DNA of 11,841 bases from CAZFLD01 sp964519835 (GTDB taxonomy: Bacteria; Spirochaetota; Spirochaetia; DSM-27196; CAZFLD01), in NCBI GenBank assembly GCA_964519835.1, contig CAZFLD010000104.1, forward strand, positions 1-11,841, in the 5' to 3' direction. Positions 6,193 through 11,841 of the stretch are shown here, piece after piece. The position numbers were made by a program, and so were the translations under genes. The notes under the pieces are model-generated. The model was not told the origin of the DNA, did no database searches, and worked only from the letters and a program-made list of their open reading frames with translations. Every line of letters starts with the position of its first letter. The stretch's first letter is position 1.

Positions 6193-7551
6193 ATGTTTGA
6201 GTGGCTTGAGGGCCTTATTGAGTCCGGCGGCGGCATCATCGGGGGCGTTCTAGGAATTGTCGTATTCCTGTTTGTCCTTGGTGTATTAAAGTCGATTATC
6301 AAGGTCCAACTTCCTGACCAGCTACTGGTCGTAACCGGTCGCAAGAAGGTTCGTGGTGGAAAGACCTTTGGGTTTAGCGTTGAGCGTGGGCGGACGGTCA
6401 AGGTACCGTACTTTCAGTCCGTACAACACCTCGATCTGGGTGTATTCCCAATCAACGTCCGCGTAGAGGGCGTCAACTCGGCGAACGGTATAACCGTCGG
6501 CGCCGACGCAACGGCCTGTGTCTGTATCGATGACGACGATGACGGAATGCTGTACTCCGCCGTCGAGCGATTGATGGGCAAGGATCGCGAGCAAATCGGG
6601 GCGCAGATACAACAAACCCTTATTGGTAATTTTCGTGGCGCTTTGAACAAAGCAACGCCGCTGGAAGCCATCGGTATGACGGACACCGACGACGATGATG
6701 ATAACGCCATCGCCGAAGCGGGAGCAGCCATCGACCGTGGGGAGCGTGCGCAGTTCCGGCAAGAGCTTTTGACCGATATCGACAGCGATCTGTCGAGTTT
6801 TGGCATGAAGGTCGTATCGGTCAGTCTGCAAAAGATCTGGGACACCTCGAACTATATCGCCAACCTGGCACAGAAGACACTTGCGCAGAAACGCGAGGAA
6901 GTAGAAATCGAGGAGGCTCGACTCCGGGCCCAGGCGGAGAAGGCCGAGTCGGACGCCGAGCGGCGGATCAAGCTCGCCACCTCCAAGGCCGACGAGGCGA
7001 TCCTGGAGGCGCGCGAAAAACTGGAAGTCTACCGCCGCGAAAGCACGGCCTCTATTGAGCAGGCGCGCCTCGAAGCGGACAACGGTATGGCCGAAGCCAA
7101 TAACCGTGGCGAAAGAAACGTACAGGCTGAGACCGTAACGCTGCAGCAATTGCGCAACCAGTCCGGGGTTACGATCCGGGCGGCGGCGGAAGAACGCGCC
7201 GCACAGATTCTCGGTGAAGGCGAAGAGGAATCGGTCGGGATAATCGAGAAGACCCGCAACAAAATCCTCAAGCAAAAAGTCGAAATGCTCGCCCGCGCCG
7301 GCGACAAGGGCCGTATGGTGCTTTTTGTGCAACAACAGCTACCGCACCTCTTTGAGGCCTTCAAAAAGCATGCCGAGGGTATTACCGTAGACAGCTTGGT
7401 TGTCATGGACGACAACACCGGCTTTAACGGCGCGGTGAATCGTGGACCGGCGGCGTTTGGCGACTTTCTCAAACAGTTCGAGGCCGCGCTCGGTGTCGAC
7501 GTGCGCAACTTTGTCGCGCCGAAGGAAAAAGCAAAGGAGGCCGCATCGTGA
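6193..7551 (+). CDS. Flotillin-like SPFH-domain protein, divergent (first of pair)
   Basis: A 452-residue protein with an N-terminal membrane helix (about 14-33), an SPFH-like domain (about 38-226, opening with LPDQLLVVTGRKKVRGGKTF) and a long Glu/Ala/Arg-rich coiled coil (about 227-365) as in flotillins. The end is folded-looking (DKGRMVLFVQQQLPHLFEAF) and lacks the Gly-rich tail of its neighbour. Two penta-Asp runs (113-117 and 166-170) interrupt the SPFH domain. The second sits where ordinary flotillins have a short link before the final helix and strand, so the domain carries an acidic insertion. The ATG is preceded by GGGAGGAGGAG (6178-6187). Likely role: oligomeric scaffold of membrane microdomains together with the next protein and the NfeD partner. 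I see no enzymatic motif. Confidence 0.85.
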   Translation: MFEWLEGLIESGGGIIGGVLGIVVFLFVLGVLKSIIKVQLPDQLLVVTGRKKVRGGKTFGFSVERGRTVKVPYFQSVQHLDLGVFPINVRVEGVNSANGITVGADATACVCIDDDDDGMLYSAVERLMGKDREQIGAQIQQTLIGNFRGALNKATPLEAIGMTDTDDDDDNAIAEAGAAIDRGERAQFRQELLTDIDSDLSSFGMKVVSVSLQKIWDTSNYIANLAQKTLAQKREEVEIEEARLRAQAEKAESDAERRIKLATSKADEAILEAREKLEVYRRESTASIEQARLEADNGMAEANNRGERNVQAETVTLQQLRNQSGVTIRAAAEERAAQILGEGEEESVGIIEKTRNKILKQKVEMLARAGDKGRMVLFVQQQLPHLFEAFKKHAEGITVDSLVVMDDNTGFNGAVNRGPAAFGDFLKQFEAALGVDVRNFVAPKEKAKEAAS

Positions 7552-8900
7552 TCGTCTTTATTGCCACACTGCTCGGTCTTACAACAATCGCCATACTTAT
7601 CCAGCTGATTACCAAGATGCGGATTGTCGGCGGCAACGAGCTTGGCGTCGTGTCCGGCAAGGGCGGGAAAAAGGGGTTTCGGTCTCTTTCCGGCGGCCGG
7701 GCGTTTATTATTCCGTTGCTCAATCGTTTTGCCAAGCTTGATCTCACGCCGCATACCATCGAGGTCGGCGTCGAATCGGCGATTGCCGCCGGTGTCGTGC
7801 CGTTGAACGTTAAGGCCACCGTGAGTTTTGCCATTGCTTCCAACGAAGCAGGGCGAATCAGGGCCGTGACCCGGATCCTGGGTTTGGCAAAAAATTGGGA
7901 AAACCTGCGGCGCGTGGCCGCGGACATTATCGAGGGACATCTCCGCGACTCGATCGCCTCCATCACTCCCGAGCAGGTCATGAAGGACAAAGACACGCTT
8001 GTGGCCAAGATGATCAACGTGTGTAAGAGCGACCTCGAGAACATCGGACTCGAGATCACGACGATGAACATCGCGGACGTGGACGATCATCGTCTCCACG
8101 GCGTCGACGAGCCGGACCTGTACATCGCGCTGCTTAAGCGCGTGCAGACCGCCAACGCGGAGACCAAAGCCCGTGAGGCCCGCGCCAACTCAAAGGCGGC
8201 GGCGACGGAGCAGGAACAGGCGCGTCGGGCGGAAATTCAAGTTCGCACCTTGGAAAACGCACTCGAAAACTTGATTGCCGAAACGCGTGTACAGGTCAAA
8301 GAGGAACAGCAGCGCCGGGCGGTTGGTATTGAGGAAGCTACTCGCGACGCGGCGGCTCGTACCGAGGGTGTAAGAGCCCAGACGGAGGCCGAGCGTCAGA
8401 ACATCGAAATGCTCAAGAGCAAGTTCGAGGCAGATGTGATCACTCCCGCCCTCGGGGAAAAGGAGCGAATGATTCTCGCCGCTCGGGCCGAGGCTGCGCG
8501 GCTGAGAGCACGTGCTCAGGCGGAGATCGATCAGCTGAAGGAAACTCTATCGATAATCGAAGGGGGCGGGGAGCAGAGCGGTCAGGCATACCTTCTCGAG
8601 AACTTCGAAAGATTGGTGGCGCCGTTTGCTGAGACCATGAAGTACTTTCCGGTCAATCGTGTCTCGGTTATTACCGGGGCGGAGGGCCGTCACGAGCCGA
8701 TCTCGGCGATTCATCCAAACGCGATCGATGCCGAGAAAAACCGAATGCTGGGCGGCGTCATGAGCGAGGTGCTTGGGTCCCTGGGCGGCGGCGAGAAGGC
8801 GGCCGCGGCGGCGGACGCATCGTATGACGCCGGCGGCGCAGGCCCGGAGAGCGGCGGCTCTACCGGGGCGCGGGGCGGCGCCGGAAAGGAGGACAAGTAG
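7548..8900 (+). CDS. Flotillin-like SPFH-domain protein, canonical (second of pair)
   Basis: A 450-residue protein starting at GTG 7548, which overlaps the previous stop (GTGA) and has an ideal AAAGGAGG at 7533-7540, 7 bases upstream. One N-terminal membrane helix (about 2-22) is followed by a canonical SPFH domain (about 25-185: GGNELGVVSGKGG, GGRAFIIPLLNRFAKLDL, LRRVAADIIEGHLRDSI, ASITPEQV), an Ala/Glu/Arg-rich coiled coil (about 195-335), a conserved flotillin end (LLENFERLVAPFAETMKYFP) and a disordered Gly/Ala/Ser tail (about 410-450). It resembles flotillin (FloA/FloT-type) more closely than the first protein does. The two differ too much to be a recent duplication and probably form a hetero-oligomer. 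Probable role: membrane-microdomain scaffold facing the cytoplasm. Confidence 0.9.
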   Translation: MIVFIATLLGLTTIAILIQLITKMRIVGGNELGVVSGKGGKKGFRSLSGGRAFIIPLLNRFAKLDLTPHTIEVGVESAIAAGVVPLNVKATVSFAIASNEAGRIRAVTRILGLAKNWENLRRVAADIIEGHLRDSIASITPEQVMKDKDTLVAKMINVCKSDLENIGLEITTMNIADVDDHRLHGVDEPDLYIALLKRVQTANAETKAREARANSKAAATEQEQARRAEIQVRTLENALENLIAETRVQVKEEQQRRAVGIEEATRDAAARTEGVRAQTEAERQNIEMLKSKFEADVITPALGEKERMILAARAEAARLRARAQAEIDQLKETLSIIEGGGEQSGQAYLLENFERLVAPFAETMKYFPVNRVSVITGAEGRHEPISAIHPNAIDAEKNRMLGGVMSEVLGSLGGGEKAAAAADASYDAGGAGPESGGSTGARGGAGKEDK

Positions 8901-8906
8901 CTCGTT

Positions 8907-9926
8907 TTGTCTGATTCTTGTTGCACACCCGCTCGAGGCGGCGACTCCGGTTACACGCATGACCACGCCGTCTCGAACGGCACCAACGCCGCCCGGCCGC
9001 AGGGTCGGGGCGGCGCCTTTCATGCTGCAGGCGCATCCACGGGCAGCCCAGATCACGCCGTGGGAGTCCGATTTTCAGTGGATATGGTTTCCCTCGACGG
9101 AGGGACTTTTCTCATGGGTACCGAAGACGGTAGAGGATTCTCCGCCGACGGCGAGGGGCCCGAGAGGGCGGTAACCCTATCTCCGTTTTCAATCGACAAA
9201 TTCACGGTAACAAATCGGCAATTCGCCACGTTTGTTGAGGAGACGGGCTACAAGACCGAGGCCGAGCGCTTTGGGTGGTCCTACGTCTTCCACCTGTTTG
9301 TGTCCAAAACGGCGCTAAAACGTGGTCAAGCCAAAGAAGTACCGGGGCTCGGTTGGTGGCTCGGCGTGATGGGCGCCGACTGGAAGCACCCATATGGAAA
9401 GGGCAGTAGTTACCGAGAGATAATCAACCACCCCGTAGTGCACGTCTCGTGGAACGATACGTCCGCCTTTGCGACGTGGGCGGGGAAGCGGCTGCCTACC
9501 GAGGCGGAGTGGGAGTATGCGGCACGGGGTGGTCTCGAGCACGCGGTGTACCCTTGGGGAGACGAATTGACGCCCAAAGGGAAGCATAAATGCAATATCT
9601 GGCAGGGAGATTTTCCCCGATCCAACACCAAAGAGGACGGGTACGCCTCGACCTGCCCCGTGGACAGCTACGAACCAAACGGTTATGGCCTTTACAACGT
9701 GAGCGGCAACGTGTGGGAGTGGTGTGCGGACTTCTGGAGCCCCGACTACCACCTAAAAGATGTACAAAAAGACCCAAAAGGCCCGCCGGTCGGGAACGCT
9801 CGGGTGACACGGGGTGGCTCGTACCTCTGCCACCACAGCTACTGCAACCGTTACCGCGTGGCTGCCCGTACATCAAATACGCCTGACTCTTCGACGGGGA
9901 ACACGGGGTTCCGTTGCGCCGTATAG
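8907..9926 (+). CDS. Formylglycine-generating enzyme (FGE, SUMF1 family), aerobic copper type
   Basis: A 339-residue protein with the whole FGE-sulfatase domain (about 58-339). FGE uses oxygen and Cu(I) to turn the Cys of a CxPxR motif in sulfatases into formylglycine, in bacteria in the cytoplasm. Seen directly: FLMGTEDG and ADGEGP near the N-terminus, HPVVHVSWND, WAGKRLPTEAEWEYAARGGL, NIWQGDFP, NGYGLYNVSGNVWEW, and the active-site segment RGGSYLCHHSYCNRYR with the copper/substrate cysteines Cys308 and Cys313, then NTPDSS and GFRC. This is full FGE, not a generic SUMF1-like protein. No signal peptide is seen. The start is uncertain: TTG 8907 lies 14 bases after AAGGAGG (8886-8892), while GTG 9060 or 9078 would give only the catalytic domain. 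The longer start includes SCCTPARGG, itself a CxPxR motif. The gene follows the second flotillin by six bases, in the same frame. No sulfatase gene lies in the window. Confidence 0.93.
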   Translation: MSDSCCTPARGGDSGYTHDHAVSNGTNAARPQGRGGAFHAAGASTGSPDHAVGVRFSVDMVSLDGGTFLMGTEDGRGFSADGEGPERAVTLSPFSIDKFTVTNRQFATFVEETGYKTEAERFGWSYVFHLFVSKTALKRGQAKEVPGLGWWLGVMGADWKHPYGKGSSYREIINHPVVHVSWNDTSAFATWAGKRLPTEAEWEYAARGGLEHAVYPWGDELTPKGKHKCNIWQGDFPRSNTKEDGYASTCPVDSYEPNGYGLYNVSGNVWEWCADFWSPDYHLKDVQKDPKGPPVGNARVTRGGSYLCHHSYCNRYRVAARTSNTPDSSTGNTGFRCAV

Positions 9927-9955
9927 TGTCTTTGCGCCCCGTAATACACCGGTGA

Positions 9956-9971
9956 CGCCGACCCGTCGGCG
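9956..9971. terminator. Hairpin downstream of FGE, possible weak terminator
   Basis: CGCCGA (9956-9961), loop CCCG and TCGGCG (9966-9971) form a perfect GC-rich hairpin 29 bases after the FGE stop codon. No T-run follows, so it is at best a factor-dependent or weak terminator for the NfeD-flotillin-FGE cluster. Confidence 0.35.
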
Positions 9972-10020
9972 CTGGAGCGAGCCGTCAGGTACAACGCTTT
10001 GTCGGACGAAGTCAAAAAAG

Positions 10021-10049
10021 TTGTCGCCCACGCCACAGCCGTGTAGTAC
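10021..10049 (+). promoter_or_regulatory. Candidate promoter for the outer-membrane protein gene
   Basis: TTGTCG (10021-10026) and TAGTAC (10044-10049) are separated by exactly 17 bp and match the sigma70 consensus at four and three of six positions. They lie in the only sizeable gap (155 bp) between the FGE gene and the next gene, about 33 bases before its start codon. The matches are modest. Confidence 0.3.
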
Positions 10050-10081
10050 CTTGAGCGTAACCTCGCGATGGAGAGTTCCAA

Positions 10082-10930
10082 TTGAAAAAAACTACCGTAG
10101 TCCTGATCGCCCTGTTTGTCGTTCTGTCCGGTACCGGCTATGCACAGTCGCTTATCAATGATCCGCAGGCGGATGTTTCGCTTTACGTAGAGGCGGAGCT
10201 CGGCTTTGTCGGAGTCTTGTCGCACACGATTCAAATCGGAGACCCGGGTACCAACTTCGACTACGTAACCCAAGGCGGCCAGGAGATACTCTTTCCCATC
10301 GACCGCTACGCGGCCGGCATCGACATTCTCGGCCGCCATCGGGTGCAGTTCCTGTACCAGCCGCTACTGGTGGAGACAAACGTTGTTTTTCGAGACGACG
10401 TTACAATCGACAGTGTCGAGTTTGCCCAAGGCACACCCATGAAGCTATCCTACGGATTTCCGTTCTACCGATTGAGCTACTGGTTTGACTTTATCGAGGG
10501 AGATTTATTCGATTTGGCTGCCGGTCTTTCTCTGCAGCTTAGGAACGCGAGCATTCGCTTTGCGGCGGCCAACGGAGATGCGTTGTCCGTATCTCAGAAC
10601 CTGGGGCCGGTTCCCGCGATCAACCTATACGGCCGCTACACCGATCCCGCGGGCCTGCGGCTGACGCTCGACGCGGTAGGCTTCTACGCGAGCTCCGCCT
10701 TTTTCAATGGTGCCGATTTTGCCTTTGAAGGATCTATCTTGGATGCATCACTCCGAGTTGGTTACGTGCTGCCCGAGAACATCGAAGTATTTGCGAACGT
10801 ACGCTTCTTGGGTGGGTCTGCGACCGGCACGAGTCAGTACGAGGATCGGTTTTGGTCCGAGAGCACCGAGGACTACACGGACAACAAATTGGCCACCTTT
10901 ATTCTGAGTCTTGGAGCGCGGATAGAGTAG
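10082..10930 (+). CDS. Putative outer-membrane beta-barrel protein
   Basis: A 282-residue protein of no family I can name. The start is TTG with GGAGAG at 10070-10075, six bases upstream. The N-terminus MKKTTVVLIALFVVLSGTGYA is a Sec signal peptide with likely signal peptidase I cleavage after Ala21. The mature part has no hydrophobic helix. It shows alternating, aromatic-rich strands separated by turns (for example VSLYVEAELGFVGVL, HRVQFLYQPLLVETNVVF, FYRLSYWFDFI, LFDLAAGLSLQLR, SLRVGYVLPENIEVFANVRF, ending FILSLGARIE), the pattern of a beta-barrel in the outer membrane. The last residue is not the usual aromatic residue of a barrel C-terminus. It could be a small porin-like or structural barrel. 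The last 32 bases overlap the convergent chemoreceptor gene. Confidence 0.7.
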   Translation: MKKTTVVLIALFVVLSGTGYAQSLINDPQADVSLYVEAELGFVGVLSHTIQIGDPGTNFDYVTQGGQEILFPIDRYAAGIDILGRHRVQFLYQPLLVETNVVFRDDVTIDSVEFAQGTPMKLSYGFPFYRLSYWFDFIEGDLFDLAAGLSLQLRNASIRFAAANGDALSVSQNLGPVPAINLYGRYTDPAGLRLTLDAVGFYASSAFFNGADFAFEGSILDASLRVGYVLPENIEVFANVRFLGGSATGTSQYEDRFWSESTEDYTDNKLATFILSLGARIE

Positions 10931-11841
10931 GGTCTTCCGCCGTCAGGCTTGACAGGAGCGACCGAATCTCATGTTGGGCCGCAGTGGCGGAAACCTGTGC
11001 ACCGTCGAGCGTTTCTATGATCTCGCGGCCCTGTTGGTTTTTGGCTTCGAGCTGCGCCACCGTATCGGAGACGTCTTTAGCTTGCTCTATCAGTGCGCCG
11101 AACGTCTCGCCGTACTCGGCAAAGATAGAGCGTTCCCTGGACGATATCTCGCTGAGGCCGTCGGTGCTTTCTTGCAAACCGCTGATATTGGTGCTCAAAC
11201 CACGGGAAAACGAGACAAAGTCCTGCATTGTCGCAGCGGCGATCTGAAGCGCGCCTTGGAGCTCGCCCGCACATTCTCCGATCGCGTCCAATGCCTGGTT
11301 GGCTCGATCAGCATCTCCCACGGCCCCCTCGATGGTTTCGGCCATCGATTTGATCATCGTGGAGATATCCTTGGAGCGCTTGTCGGATTCTTCGGCCAGC
11401 GTACGAACTTCTTCAGCAACTACCGCAAAGCCGCGCCCGTAGTCGCCCGCGTGGGCCGCTTCTATCGCAGCGTTCATGGCAAGCAGATTTGTCTGAGCCG
11501 CGATGCGACCTATTACAGTGTTTAGTTCGAGCAGTTCGTCCTGGCGTTGGGCCAAAAACCCGATGTGGCCCTGCAGGTTCCGAACAACCCCGGCTCCTGT
11601 ATCCGTGGAGCCGTGCAATCGCTCGGCCGTTCCTGAAGCCAGCTGTACTTTTTCGGCCCCGTCTTCAACAGCACCGAGCAGCTTGTCTTTGGCCCCGGTT
11701 GTCTCCGACATAAGCTGCGTTTGCTGAGACAGAATGGCGTTTACCTCTTGGGACGCTTCCGTGAGGTTGCTGAGAGCTTTGGAAGAGTCGGACAGCTTTG
11801 CGCTCATGCCGCCGGCCGCCGAACCCACTGTGGTCGTGGCC
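10899..11841 (-). CDS. Methyl-accepting chemotaxis protein, C-terminal signalling domain (partial, N-terminus off right edge)
   Basis: The reverse strand is open from the right window edge to the TAA at 10899-10901, giving 313 C-terminal residues; the start, and any sensor, membrane and HAMP regions, lie outside. It is a long Ala/Gln/Glu-rich coiled coil with the chemoreceptor tip: IGRIAAQTNLLAMNAAIEAA, then HAGDYGRGFAVVAEEVRTLAEES. These residues contact CheA and CheW, so the receptor controls the chemotaxis kinase. The tip wording (AAHAGD, AEEVR) is common in spirochaete receptors. The C-terminal end (LSALQDSE) has no NWETF-like CheR/CheB tether. The GTG at 11828 and ATG at 11807 are internal codons and not the true start. 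The gene is convergent with the outer-membrane gene and overlaps it by 32 bases. Confidence 0.93.
   Translation of the reverse strand, partial: ATTTVGSAAGGMSAKLSDSSKALSNLTEASQEVNAILSQQTQLMSETTGAKDKLLGAVEDGAEKVQLASGTAERLHGSTDTGAGVVRNLQGHIGFLAQRQDELLELNTVIGRIAAQTNLLAMNAAIEAAHAGDYGRGFAVVAEEVRTLAEESDKRSKDISTMIKSMAETIEGAVGDADRANQALDAIGECAGELQGALQIAAATMQDFVSFSRGLSTNISGLQESTDGLSEISSRERSIFAEYGETFGALIEQAKDVSDTVAQLEAKNQQGREIIETLDGAQVSATAAQHEIRSLLSSLTAEDPTLSALQDSE

Noticed and set aside
6322..8099. Long minus-strand open frames (337 and 356 codons) opposite the two flotillin genes
   Set aside because: Coiled-coil genes rich in GAG, GCC and CGC codons leave open frames on the opposite strand. The plus-strand proteins have clear domains and ribosome binding sites.
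9060..9080. GTG codons at 9060 and 9078 as the FGE start
   Set aside because: They would remove the N-terminal tail with the CCTPAR motif. GGGAG at 9062-9066 is only loosely placed for 9078. Kept as alternatives, not as the main call.

Overview
The window looks like a chromosomal stretch from a moderately GC-rich, diderm (Gram-negative-type) bacterium. Two predicted lipoproteins and an outer-membrane-type protein with a signal peptide support the diderm reading. The chemoreceptor signalling tip at the right edge has the wording often seen in spirochaetes (residues 'AAIEAAHAGD', then 'GRGFAVVAEEVR'). TTG and GTG starts are frequent. A spirochaete (Spirochaetales-like) origin is my best guess, but it is inferred from reading, not from a search.

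Layout. (1) 1-820, minus strand: N-terminal part of an HtrA-like trypsin-fold/PDZ protein in which all three catalytic residues appear replaced. It runs off the left edge. (2) 916-1773: a lipoprotein alpha/beta hydrolase, divergent from gene 1. (3) 1774-2303: a poorly explained 530-bp stretch with one plausible small ORF and a cluster of TACCC/GGGTA half-sites. (4) 2304-5339: a compact run of a MalK/UgpC-type ABC ATPase, a THUMP-domain RNA methyltransferase (start and stop codons overlap) and a second alpha/beta-hydrolase lipoprotein (23-bp overlap). (5) 5398-9926: a tight cluster of an NfeD-like membrane protein, two different flotillin/SPFH proteins (joined by a GTGA overlap) and an aerobic formylglycine-generating enzyme (FGE) with both catalytic cysteines. 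(6) 10082-10930: a putative outer-membrane beta-barrel protein. (7) 10899-11841, minus strand: the C-terminal signalling part of a methyl-accepting chemotaxis protein. It is convergent with, and overlaps, the 3' end of gene 6.

The most interesting unit is the NfeD-flotillin-flotillin-FGE cluster. NfeD/flotillin pairs are known membrane-microdomain modules (compare Bacillus yuaF-floT), and FGE normally activates type I sulfatases by converting the Cys of a CxPxR motif to formylglycine. No sulfatase is present here, yet the FGE itself begins with a CTPAR sequence that matches the substrate motif. Its reading frame is also in phase with the preceding flotillin, separated only by a UAG codon and two sense codons. 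A link between flotillin microdomains and formylglycine chemistry, possibly with self-modification, is a testable idea and not a demonstrated function. The catalytically dead HtrA-like protein is the second notable item.
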